Below are positions 25,263 through 37,240 of a stretch of DNA of 64,000 nt, in pieces. The DNA is from Datnioides undecimradiatus (lineage: Eukaryota > Chordata > Actinopteri > Lobotiformes > Datnioididae), in contig WARS01000030.1 of NCBI GenBank assembly GCA_008933995.1, positions 2,807,501-2,871,500 on the forward strand, given 5' to 3'. Made by a program: the position numbers and the translations under genes. Position 1 is the first letter of the stretch; each line of letters begins with the position of its first letter. The notes under the pieces were generated by a model. It ran no database searches, was not told the origin of the DNA, and was given only the letters and a program-made list of their open reading frames with translations.

Positions 25263-28200
25263 TGAGTAGAACCGAATAGCAGAATGTGAGGCTTAGAGGA
25301 GGGAGATGCAGTGATAATAAGGAAAAAGAAAAGGAGACGGAAGAAGAGAAACAACACAGTGACACCACCAAGTCAGTTGTAGTGTCAGGTGTCCGTACTT
25401 AATAAACAGGTGTTGTGATCACGCATCTCCAGAGTTGAACTTGTTGGGTTTAATTGAAAGCTGTCCTTATGTGATGAGAGGAGCAGATGGGAGAAAGACT
25501 AGGATGGAGGCACTGTCTGCGACCACTAGGGGGCTCTATAGTGTAATAAGGTTGAGCTGTTTGGTATTTGCTTTGGATTGCAGCAGCTCAGCTTGAACAT
25601 ATCAAGGCATTGAGACATCAGGTGGGTTTTTTTTTTTTTTTTTTACCTGAGCAGTGTTTATTACTCACAGCAATCTGATGAATCTGCAGGTTCATCGAAG
25701 CTGCCTAGTGGGTTTGCCTGTGCCCTGCAGATGGATTTTGGTAGATTTTGACAAAAATGATTAACTGTGAAAGCTGTTCTTTGATATTCTTTCTTAAATC
25801 ATTACAAACAAGGCAGTTTACAGTTATAAAAATGAAGTAGGCTAAGGTCAAGAAAGACTTTCCTTCTTTTCGTGCTCAGATTTCCATCACCTTCATGGTT
25901 CTGTGTGTGTGACAATACACGCGTTTGGCTCGATCAGATCAGTAGCAGACAGTTGGCTGCAGCCTGCCCACGCTGACCTTTTTCACAGGAGACATTTTGA
26001 CATTTTACAAGCACACGTGTTTAATAATGAAATGAAGTTTTTCAAGTCAGGGGTCCTGGCTGTCACACTGTAGTTGGGAATGTGGGTGGTTGAATGTTTT
26101 GGGAAGGTGTTGACTGAGTCGGTGTGTGTTTGGCCTTAAGCAGTGACATGATATTAACTTGTGAATTTTTTTTTTTGCATACACAAGGCTGCAGTAATAA
26201 TAGTTCTTTGTTGTAAGCAAATAATTTTTTATGTATATATGCAATCGTTTCACTCAGGAACTTCAGGAACTTTATGCATACCCACTCATTGAGCAAGTTG
26301 CCTGTTGGTGGTGCTGGCTTTGTGTTCTATTTTGTGTGTTCCATGCTGTTGTATTGTTTGCAGATGATTCCTTAAACCTGCAACTTATTTCATCGTCACT
26401 TGACAGCAGTATAACAAGCTATAAACACATAATTGAAGCATCATCACCTCACATCATCCTTATGTATGTAGCCAGAAAAAAGAAGCAAGCCTCCTTTTGC
26501 ATCCAGCAGTTACTGAGCAGCATTTATTTGGAGTTGTCTTTCTGTAAACTAAGCAGATGTCAGTCCATTATTCACTCCAGGTAGTGCAAAGTGGGTTTCA
26601 AACCTTTTAAAAGGGCCGCTGTTTTTGGAAAATAATGCTGATGAGAGCAGTGAGCCTGAATTAAATCGGCTATCCTCCCTTAAAACTCAGCTGCACAGAT
26701 CAAATGGAAAGTCGTGTGACAAAGGATAGAGCTCGACAATGTTCAAGTAAAAGGGAGGCTGTGGTGGATGGATACGTCAAACACAGAAGGTCCATCCAGG
26801 AGACTGGTGTTAGTGTTCCCTGTGAAACAAAGAATCAGCACTGATTTGTTTTAACATATGTAAGCTAACATATGAAACATAACATAGTTATGTAAGTTAG
26901 GCACCTGAGCTAACGTACACACAAACCTTCCTTCCTAAACCTCTCTACTGTTGTGAAACCAAAGTTTAAGTAGGCAAAGTTACGTGACAAACTTGATTTG
27001 ATTGACATGGCATCTGTTGTACCCAAGATCGGTCAAAGTGTGTAGGTTATTTGTTGTGCGGTATGTGTTTCTGTGCTTGTTCTCTGGGGTGGTTGCTGGG
27101 TCAAGGTCTTCTTTCCAAAAAAAAAACCTGGGAGGTTGACCCCTGCTTGGATATGTGTGTGTTTCTCTGTGTTAGTGCTGAAGCAGGGTCTGTTTATTGA
27201 TTATCGGCAGAATACGGCTTTGAAAAGGGTTTCTCTGCTGTATTTATATAATCACTGCATTGAACATTGCTTTTTTTGTGACTGATCGGTTAACCGCTGT
27301 AGATAATGTGTTTTTGTGGCTCTTTCCCCCTTTGGCAACTCGCCTGCCACTGCAGTCAATATCATCTGAATGCCACTATTAAGAAAAAAAAATCCATATT
27401 TTGTGCACCACATATTAAAATCCCATATCTTCTCTTACCGAACGTCATTGCCTTATTGTAAGAATTCATATTTTTTTAGCAGTCCAAAGTGATGCATCGC
27501 TGTCTGGCTGGATTTTCAGTACGCTGAACAAAGGTCTAAGCATAGTTAGTGCTGCTTTGAGTGCTGTCACAATTTCTAAGTCATATTTACCTTTCTGTGC
27601 ACAGAGGAAGGAAGAGGCTGCCTATCATGACAAAACAGAGCTTGTGGAGTCCCAATCGTTCTGCTGCATATTGACATCATTGATAATAGACGCAGCTGCT
27701 CTGCAAGCCCAACAATACAATGCATTGTCAATGCCGCTAGCAATAATGGATGCTATTTTGTCTTGAACTCACTATGTTGGACACCACGTAGAACATCACT
27801 ACAGCGTACATGTGGAGCGTAAACAGATTGTATGATCATGTGAGGCTGGTGTTGCATCAGTAACTTTGACAAAAGAAAGGAATTCTGGTTTCCTTTATGT
27901 ACATCTTCACCTCAGTTCATTCTCTGCTTCAGAGATGGTTTCGCATAATCAGGAAATAAGAACTAAGCTAATTATGTCGCCTCGAGAGCTGCAGGCCAAA
28001 ACGGTCATTCTGTCAACAAAAAAAATAGGGGCTTAACAAAGAAACGCCCACGGTGGTTAATGTGTAACTAGGTGTGATCCTCACATTTCTTTTTACCAAC
28101 AGCAGACTAATTTTTTCACATTTCCAATGCATAATCAAGGTCAGAAAAGCCAAAAAGAGACAGTTAGAGGAGTTAGAAGCCAGACTTCGTAGAGAGCGAG

Positions 28201-28339
28201 GTGGGATGTTTAAATATTGGGATAACCAACAGTCTCTCCTGGAACACATTCATAATGTTAAACTTGGTTGCTCATGTGAAAACTGACACAGAATACAAAA
28301 ACAGAGAGAAGTTCAAATCCTTTTTGTTAAACTCTGCAC

Positions 28340-28485
28340 AGCCAAAACATTGGACAAATTGAATTATTGACCCTATGATGGCGCTCGCTGTAAAGTAAGG
28401 CCATGGCCAAATTGTCTGTATAAGTAATCCTACAAAGATCATGAACATGTGCGCAAAATTTCAAGATGAGACGTTTTACTCAAAA
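28340..28485. repeat. Third copy of the same family
   Basis: 'aaaacattggacaaattgaattattgaccctatgatggcgctcgctgtaaagtaagg' followed by 'gatcatgaacatgtgcgcaaaatttcaa' matches the same family in the same direction as the copy at 1045-1440 (compare 'gtattgtacaaatcggaattctgacc' near 1277). Diverged fragment. Confidence 0.45.
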
Positions 28486-30279
28486 CCACAGATGCCAACG
28501 CACTGGTGTCATTGTAACATCATGAAAATCATTTTAATCAGGAGAGATTTCACTATGGGTGAAGAGATACTTTGACGTGTGCATGATAAAGACGAACATG
28601 AAGAAGTTCGTCAACTGTGACATCAATATATTTTAAGGGGGTAGTAAAGCAGTGAGTAATATGGGATATGGGATACACCCAGATAAAGCTGAGACACTGG
28701 TGATGGTGGTGAAAGGTTGGATGAAGGTCTGGATGTGGCTGGACTTGGAGGACAAGCGACAAGAAGAGAGCATGGATTTAAAGGTTGACATCGGCCATGT
28801 GATTGGTTGATTGAGGTTGTGGAGAAATCTGGTTGTTTTTTACTGAAAGAGGAAATGCCCCATATTGACTAATATACGAATGTCTATTTTTAATTCCATG
28901 GGAATTCATGTCATAGTTTGTACAAAGCTCACTGATTCATTGTACTAAATCTCAAGTAATCTTTCACCCTAAAGCTTGGATTGTAGTCCCCTATCTCTCC
29001 TACACCCCAAGACAATGTAAACATGCAGAAGTATATATTATACTGTAAATGGATAAATTCTTATGCATACTTTGGTTGCTTCAGAAGGCCAGCTAATTGT
29101 GAAGTTTACCAGCCAACGATTTCCATCACAGTCAACAGCCAACCCAACCTCAGGAGAGTGGATAAACTAGCTTTTCATACAAAACAGTATTCATCATTAT
29201 CAAGCTAGCTAATATTAGATAACAAGCTGCAACCGCAACCGTCTTCTCCACACCACAGAACTCCGGACTATCTAACTCCTCAGAGAAGAGCCATGTGTCT
29301 GGGATAACAATACCTCCATGTTTACCTCAGTGTTTACTTGCAATGTTGAGATGGATGAAGAGGGGTTCTTGCTTGTCAGTATGGTCAGGATTGTAGCTGG
29401 TGGGGATATGCTTTGTAGTAATATTAGCTTTAACTCTGCATTGGACAAGGAAAAGAAGTGAGGTTGTCACTTCGATATTCCCAGAAAAATTCACCTTGAC
29501 ATAGAAATGAGTCCACAGTTTGTCAAGGAAGAACGTTTGTGAAGTTCTGATTTTTAAAAAGTTGGAAACATCTCTTGGGAACATCTCTCATGGGAGGTAA
29601 CAGACACGTCAGGTCTCAGAGTGTTTAATCTTACTGCCACTCCTCCTGGGATGGCCCAATAGGCTTGGCTCAACTCTTGCCTTGTGTACATACATTAGTA
29701 GAATCAAGCAGCAGGATGGTGCTAGAGCACTGTGACTTCAGTCACACCAGTTAGTCTCTCACTGCTGAATTGCTTCTCTTTTTCTGAGTTTCCATTTATA
29801 CATTTTTTTGTCACCAGACATCATAACGCAGATGGTAAGGTTCAGTTTTTAACCTAGTTTTGTTTCTTGTCATCTTTTTATCAATGTGCAGTGTGCTGTG
29901 TATGATGGATGTCCCAGGGCATTTTGGAGTCCCTGAAGGCCCCTTTACATGTGAGTGGTTGAGTATGTGTTTGCATGTTTCTGAACACTGAATGGTGGCT
30001 ATATTTGGCAACTTTTCCCCTCCTTTTACTGGGATGCTTTTAGTTCACTGTCTAGGATTCTTATTCACTGAGTAAGTGATAGTCAGATGAAGGGAGACCC
30101 GCTGCACAGTTAAGGCATTTGACTCGCACTCTGTTCATCTTGCAGTAAATCCCATAAGCTGTCATGTTGATACCAAACGAGCCGATGGAGACCTCAAGGT
30201 CTTTCAAAACTTTTTAAATATATTCATGAAGTTAACTAAGAAGTGAAGTGTATCAAAACCAAAGAAGCTATGCTATCAG

Positions 30280-30490
30280 AAGATTTACAAAGATGTAAGT
30301 AAATCTGAAACAACTCGCAGAAAAAGTTGCAGATTATCAGAAAATGAATGACGGTTTTGTTAAACTGTATAATAGTTAAAGTAATTTTTCTACCAAAACA
30401 ACAAAAATTCTTTGTTTTTTCCTGTTTTATATCACTGTAAATTGAATATCTTTTTGTCTGAGCTGCTGGTTGAGCAAAACAGGTAAAGCA
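30280..30490 (+). repeat. Interspersed repeat, same family, copy 2
   Basis: Shares an exact 19-mer, TTATATCACTGTAAATTGA, with copy 3 (30427-30445 versus 31361-31379), followed in both by 'ctgctggttgaRNaaaac'. Roughly 930 bp separates the two, and the sequence between them is not duplicated. Confidence 0.5.
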
Positions 30491-31339
30491 AAGATATCAA
30501 ATTAGGTTAGCCATTACTGATTAAGGTTTGCTGAGATGATGTTTGCCTTTTGGGACGTCATTAAGTCAAAAAATATCACATGATTTGTGCTCATAGCCTT
30601 GAATATGTAAGTTATGCATCCATCACAAGAAGTTGGTGTTTTTCTCACTTCCTTGAAGGCACCCATTGCACCACGTATAGCCCAAGAGAGGAAGGGGAGG
30701 TGCAGAGAAATTGGAGTTTCATGTAAATGAGGTAGGACAAGGCTGGATTACCAACTGGGCAAAGTGGCCAACTCCCCTGGAAAGCTGTTAACGGGTTTGA
30801 ACTGATTTAACTGAAGAGTTACCGCATGGGCTTTGTTTTTTCAGTTATAAATTTATGTTATGTAATATGCATGTGTTGCATATTCTTCCAATAGAAGAGC
30901 CACACATTTTACATAGCGAGTAGTGGGAGTCCTAGTAGCATGTTTTAGCAGCACGGGGACTATAGGAAGGTGTTGCAGTTTCGTTGAAAATGAAGCCTTT
31001 GTAAACACAGCCTATTCTGAAGCCACTTCCTGTCATCCCAGTTAGTCGGGTCAGGACAGCCATCTGCAGTCTGGCTGTGTTGAGGCAAAGTGCGTTGAAT
31101 CGTTAGAAGTGCAGCACCATTACGCACGCCTGAATCCTCCAAAGCCAAAACCTGGTTCCAAGCTGCTCCACCTCCTGAGCCCGTCCTGTTCGGCACAATG
31201 CCGTATAGCAGTGCCTCTCCCTCCGAATTTTGGAATGCATCAACATGTAATAATGTTATCAGATTATAATAATAAACAATCAGGTGCTGAACTGAAAATT
31301 AATCAGCAAATGTTCTGCTAATTGATTAATTAGCAATTT

Positions 31340-31560
31340 AAACAGAATGCATTCTCTGCTTTATATCACTGTAAATTGATTTCCTTTGGTGTTAGGACTG
31401 CTGGTTGAATAAAACAATGATTTCACCTTAAAGTCTGGAAAACTTTGCCTTTTTAGCCTCTATTTTCTGACATTTTTGAGAAGATTTGGGTAGTTACTTA
31501 ATTGCGAGAACAATGTGATGAATAATCAGTCATGAAAATGGTCACTAGTTAAATCCCCAA
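31340..31560 (+). repeat. Interspersed repeat, same family, copy 3
   Basis: Contains the 19-mer shared with copy 2, then 'ggactgctggttgaataaaacaatg' and 'tattttctgacatttttgagaag..aataatcagtcatgaaaatg', which fits the downstream part of the same family as I remember it. Confidence 0.5.
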
Positions 31561-32378
31561 GCTTTTACATAGCACTTCGTTTCTCAGAACCACTGATCAT
31601 ATTTAATGAAAGGCCATTGCAAAAATGTGCATTTTTCCAATTTCAAAACATTTAATGCAACTTGTCAACATTAGCTTTTCAGATACACTTCACTCACTGC
31701 TTTCTGCAACTTTCTTCTAAGTCCAGGCTGTTTTTGAGTTTCCTTCTCCAGTTTGGCTTCCATACAGCACTAGTCAGTAGGCAGTCTAAACGTTCCCCTA
31801 ACAGTTAATCTCTTTACACAAAAGGGCACTTTGTTATGGCAGCTGCTTTGCTACAAAATGCAAATCTGTTACTACATGTTTTCTGAATTCTTTCCCAGCA
31901 TCCTTAGAAGTTCGATTTCCACTTCTGTTTCCACTTCGGTTTCTCGACCTGTCAAGGCGCAAACAGTTTATGTGTTTTTATTTTTCACCTCGCAGGAGGT
32001 CATGTACAAAGACCGAGGGATTGTTTTGAACGTGGCCAAGGGGACGAGTAACTAAAAAGTGTTGCCTTGCCCCCCCCACCCTTCCCCACTTCCCCCAACC
32101 CCACCCCTTCTCCGCCTGTCAAGATGTTCTTTTTCACAGCATTAGAAAGTCTGGATTAGGCAGAATTAGCACAAAGCAGCGACGCCATCCAGCTGGCTAA
32201 TTCCCCAGAAATCCACACAGAAGAAGCACAAGGGGGACCCCAGACACCTGCTTAACGCCACCTCAGAAAACTTCAAACTTGATAACGAGGCGGGACGAAA
32301 GTCCATCCCAGAGAGAGAGAGAGAGCAAGAGAGAAGCAGCACAGAGGCAGAGGATCTTTGCCGACAAGGTCCTGAAGG

Positions 32379-32408
32379 ATGGAAGAGAAGCAGTTTGCCG
32401 GGATCCTG
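32379..32408 (+). CDS. slc6a9: Candidate slc6a9 (GlyT1) alternative first coding exon, 1a-like (partial gene)
   Basis: SLC6A9 is a Na+/Cl--coupled plasma-membrane glycine transporter of glia and some neurons. The exon reads MEEKQFAGIL and ends in phase 0 at the strong donor gtaagt (32409). The start context is good (A at -3, G at +4). Human GlyT1a, as I remember it, also begins with a separate 10-residue exon (MVGKGAKGML) ending in phase 0; K4, G8 and L10 agree and I/M at 9 is conservative. The next 17.6 kb leads to a second phase-0 mini-exon resembling GlyT1b, and a KLF17-like gene lies upstream, matching the human neighbour relation. No transporter domain is present in the window, so the call rests on short similarity, phase and synteny. 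Otherwise it is an unassigned short exon. Confidence 0.45.
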
Positions 32409-35400
32409 GTAAGTTTGACTTTTGCTCAGTGAACACACACACGCACACATGCACTCGTTTAAAAGCAGTAAGGACAAATATTAGAGTTTATAAACACACA
32501 GATGTCACCCATGGAGGCAGCCACGTCATTGAGTACGCTGGTGGGATGCAGCTGCTGGGCCACCAGTTGAGTCACTCTCTGCCCCCTCCAGTACAATCTC
32601 TACCCCTCTTTATTGTCTCATTTGTATTTCTTATATATATATTTTTCTTTTGTAAAAACAACCTTTTAAATCTTTCATTTCAATTCTATACACGAACACA
32701 TAATTTTGTTAATGATAAATGGACAAAGTACACACGTTTGCATCGACCGATAACCCTGCAGTGTTTCTTCGGAACAATTACCATGTTGGTGTTGGCATTC
32801 AGCGTGCAGTGCTGTTTATGAGAGGCCCCTTGAGAGATGGTCTATCTCGTTGCACACGAATATCATAACCATATACAAACACCAATATACTCTTCTGCAT
32901 ACAAGTATTGTCTGGGCCATAAATCATGCAACCACTTTGATATGCAGTAGATTCTTAAAAACACTATAGTCCTACACACACAAAATATTGTCTATGGTGT
33001 TTTGAAAGCTGTACTAGTGGTATGAATAATAAGAAAGAATGATATGACAGAGGGTTTTGAGACTGTAATATTATGTGTGGAACACTAAATGAATGTGACT
33101 GAAAGTTAATGATGTGTAAATCAAAAAGGACATAGTTGTTTGAAAGAAGCTGATGTTGAAGGATGACAGGGAACTGCACTGTACACAGAGTGGATCTCAA
33201 ACAGAAGGTTGGTTTGATCAAACAGGAAAACAGTTTGTTCCAATTATTTGATCGGCTAATAAGAAAGAGAGAAATGACAGAAAATCAAACAAAAAATAAT
33301 AAAAGAGAAAGTAAATTTTTGATTTTGATTCATTCTTTAGTCTGAGAATAAGGAATGTCCATTACAATTAACAGTCATCTTACCATTAACCTTCAGCATC
33401 CCACAGGCAATCACCCCAAAAAGCAACTAATTCTCTGCCATTCTTCTTGTTGCCTCCCACTGCAGACATCCAGAGTGGGAAAAAGGTGTGATCAGGTCAG
33501 CAGTGAGTGGGGAGTGGTTCGGGGCACATTAAGAGTATTAAACTGCCTGGTTGCATTGTGATTGGGTTTCATTGAACAGCAATTAAACATGATTCACAGT
33601 GCTGGCGGAGCAAGTAAAATGAACACTTAAGCTAATGACTTCTAAAAGAAGTTAATTGGAATCAGGAGTTAGCAACCCTGGAGTTCAGTCAATGAAACAA
33701 ATTGGGGATGTTAATAAGAGACATGAGTCATAAAACATTTTGTAGCCCTATTCATGAATCATCTGCTGATGTGAACCATCACAAAAAGACATTTTAGACG
33801 ACTCATGATAAGGAAGTGTCAATTTGTATAAAACTGTAAAGTGTTCCAAGGTCGTCTTAAACAGGTCAACTTAAACAGTTTAGGCTTATTTGGAGTTCAC
33901 TGTTAAAAATAAAATGCCAATGGGATTAAAAAGCCCAGCTTGACATCTCTGTTCTTGACTCTGTTTATAAACCAATCATTAGTCCAAGTTTGCCAAATAA
34001 AACCTTAGTTAATTGCACACTCCACACGGAATTGTTATGTAGACTGATTAAACGTATGTTGAATTGTTCAAGATGAAATATTGAGCACCATTTATGTAGG
34101 AAAAAAGGACACTGAATGAAGGTAACATCATGGTTTTGGGCTCCTGGGCCAAGAAAGCCCTTAGACGGGAAATTGAATTCATACCTCAAGGTATCTTCTA
34201 AGAAAATATCAGGGTGGCAGGACAATTGATTGACATTGAGCATTGATGAAGATCAGATAACATTTGTTGCCAGTTCACAGAAGACCAGATCCTTCCAAAG
34301 AGTTCATTACTGACTTTTTTAGAGTATCTGACATTAAACAATGTCATATTAACCAGTGACTTTCGGTGATGACCGCAATATGCTTCATTATAGCCTGGTT
34401 TAATTCCTTATCAACAGATAGTAAAAAGGTCTTAGATTGAACCCATGATTGAAAGGTTACTGCACAGTCAAATTCCCTGCTTACGGATGGAATCTGATTT
34501 ACTGGTTTCTTGCTGTGTTGCAGAAGACTAATTAGCTCTGATTATGATATCACTTGTCAGGAACTGACAGAGCAATTTGCACTCCTACACCTGTCAGTAT
34601 GGGGAAACCTATTTGACCTACAGTTTTTAACCAAGTTGCTTTGGAAAACATTTAAAAGGTAATGTATTTTGTATGGAATATGTACCTTTTGTTAAGAAGC
34701 GCCTTTGTATTTACATTTTCATGAAAACATTACACAACATACTAGTGATAATTACTTCTCTACTTCTACCACTACTAATACTACTATGCTGCTGCCAAGA
34801 TTGGTACTACACAAGAAGAATCCAAAAAAAAAAAGAAATTATTTGGAAATTTTAGTTACTGTGGTACCATGGCTCTAGAGTGTGCGACAAGACAAACATG
34901 TTACACATCGTCTCAGACAGATCGTGATTCAATGAACACGACAAACTAGATTTACAACTGTACCAAAAGAAAGAGAACATATTTAATTAAAATAAGATTT
35001 TTGTAGCAATTAGTGTTTAAGAATGCTTTAAATGTGTATCTTTTATGAAACAAAATAAATGTAATTGTAATATTTTTAATTTGTAATATTCAGCAGGGTT
35101 CGTTTTAATAAAATTAAATATTCCTAATGTTACTTTTGCCAGTGGTGAAAATGTTAGAAGTGGAACAGCTAGTGTCAGTCCTGATATTATTATTTATTTG
35201 TTTTATAATTATTATTTTGTTCCTTATTGCAGGATCATTAGTTTCTTACATTCCTATTTTTCAATGTTGCAGAGAAAATATTTTTCATACACATATAAGA
35301 CCTTGTTTCTAAACACACACACATAGTTACACCTCTTTCAAATGTATCTATACACCTATACACATACTCATTGTTATACTATCATGCACTTACATAATGC

Positions 35401-35739
35401 ATGTAATTGGCTTGTGCGAAAAGAGAGAACAGAGAACAAGGCTGTTGTAAGAGAGTAAGTACACATGATAGTAGCGCGAGGGAGATTATGATGTTTAAGT
35501 GAAAGGTGTCCTCATGGCTGCGGTCACCTCCTGTTTACCAAGACAGTGCTAAGCACGTCAACCAGTAAACACTTTGTCCGAACTGTCTTTACCTGCAGTC
35601 GTGAAACTTCCTCTTATCTCCTAAAATCTACTTCCGCAGTACTCCATCTGATCTTTGTGACTTCCGCAAACAATAAACATGTTTTCAGTGTCCTTTGGTG
35701 GCTGGTAAAGGATGAGGCCAAGAGGCAATGTGTCAGTGA

Positions 35740-35741
<2 letters not shown>

Positions 35742-35793
<52 letters not shown>
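35742..35793. repeat. (CT)n microsatellite
   Basis: 52 bases of pure CT, the longest simple repeat in the window; lies between the two candidate slc6a9 first exons. Confidence 0.95.
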
Positions 35794-35795
<2 letters not shown>

Positions 35796-37169
35796 AGTCC
35801 AAGTTTCTCAGTCCGTCTTGAGACGGCGATAAACACAAACTCAGAGCTCCAGCTCTCTGCTGACATTCTCGCTCATTTGAAGCCTCACGTTCCTCTCCAA
35901 TGCTGAATTTTTTCCCCCTTTTTCCTCCTGCCGTGTCCTTTTGAGATGCATATCCACGTTAAAATGCATGCACACTGTCTGAACTTAAGAGGGGGGCGTT
36001 ATCAGCCTCGCCTGCTCTCTCCTCTCGCTCTCCCACAACATTTGAAGGTGGTTGGTGGATGGAGATTTGACTCTTGCGCTCAGAACTTTGTCTTTTTTGT
36101 GGGTTTTTCTGTGTTTTCAGCTCAGTGACAGATTGCCAATCAATCTTTTGCACAGTTAGGCGCTGCTGGAAAGTTCCCAAAAAGAAAAGACAGTTCTGTG
36201 AGTTCAGATATGGCTGTGTATGGGATTGAAATCTAATGAAATGAAAGTCACAAGGAGGATTTTGAGTTGCTTTGTCTTGTTTTGGATATATGCCTGTTTA
36301 GAGTGAAGTGTTACTGCATGGTCACGATGAAGTTATGCACCTTTTTACAACCCTCATACACTCAGAAGTGTTTTGTGAGGAAGGTCAGAGGGATGTGTCA
36401 TCTGCACAACTCTTTACAGCCACTAGGGGCATGTGGGCCAACAATGAGTGTGTGGTTTAATGAGGAGTTTTGCATCTGTCGCCACATTCTCAAACACAGA
36501 TTATACATCTTAAAGCTTGAAGCTTAAAACCTGCCATCAGTCAATGTTAGAGTAGATGTTACCAAGTCAAATGATAGAGCTACATAAAAAAGGCAGAATA
36601 CATTCAATATCACACTAAAATCCAGCTGTTTGTGCTAATAACCACATGTCAGTAGCACGTTCTTGGCCAAAGCCTCCTCTTATCAGTAATATAAATGACT
36701 GTTTATTTAATTTGGCTGAAGGCATCACAGCAGTAGGTGAAGTCTTTGTTTGCTCTGGGAATCTGAAAGTTTGGCACCCCGGCCGACGTGTAGTGATTTG
36801 TTGTTTGAGGTGAATTTGCTCTGACTGGCAGGGAATACAGGATGAAAAAGCCATTTATAATTGACGTGCAGAAAAAGACATGTGACTTAATTCAAACAAA
36901 AAATCACATTTAGTAATTGAGAATGTTTAATTAGGCTCAGACAACAACACTTGTGAAATGATCAGGGGCATTACCGCTGCACTCTTTTCGTCTGGTTCGC
37001 CAGTCGCCCGCTTTTTCCTCAAAAGTAGGCCGGAGGTTAGAGTGTTAACCACACACATCCCCTGTCTGCGGTGGTAAACACGGCACAGCCCCGCGGTCCC
37101 AATTTGGACAACAACAGCAACTCCAGCAAGTGACAGCGGATGACTGCTCGCGCACACTTACACACAACT

Positions 37170-37240
37170 CGCCCCACGTGATTGGTCACTTCTCATGGAT
37201 GGGGCCGTTGTCCTGAGCGGCGGGAGACAGTGATGTCATT
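37170..37240. promoter_or_regulatory. E-box/CCAAT/CRE cluster in a GC-rich patch
   Basis: CACGTG (37175-37180) abuts an inverted CCAAT box ATTGG (37181-37185), and a CRE-like TGATGTCA lies at 37231-37238. The region about 36,960-37,250 is richer in CpG than its flanks. The position, inside the interval between the two candidate slc6a9 first exons, would suit an intronic enhancer or internal promoter. Confidence 0.28.

Larger units (their letters stand above)
12460..32100. other. Intergenic region between klf17 and the slc6a9-like exon
   Basis: About 20 kb with no coding exon I can support. Contents: old repeats at 17.0, 23.1, 28.3, 30.3 and 31.4 kb, the 23-bp inverted pair, the hairpin at 19,851, the palindrome at 25,188 and the promoter-like block at 21.3 kb. 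The segment 20,211-20,900 is clearly more GC/CpG-rich than its surroundings and has an open frame ending at a possible donor (see findings). Confidence 0.6.

Noticed and set aside
35621-35906. Frames rich in Ser-Leu or Arg-Glu repeats
   Set aside because: These are translations of the (CT)n microsatellite, not genes. The same applies to frames over 49.4-49.75 kb, 50.5-50.8 kb and 58.75-59.2 kb.
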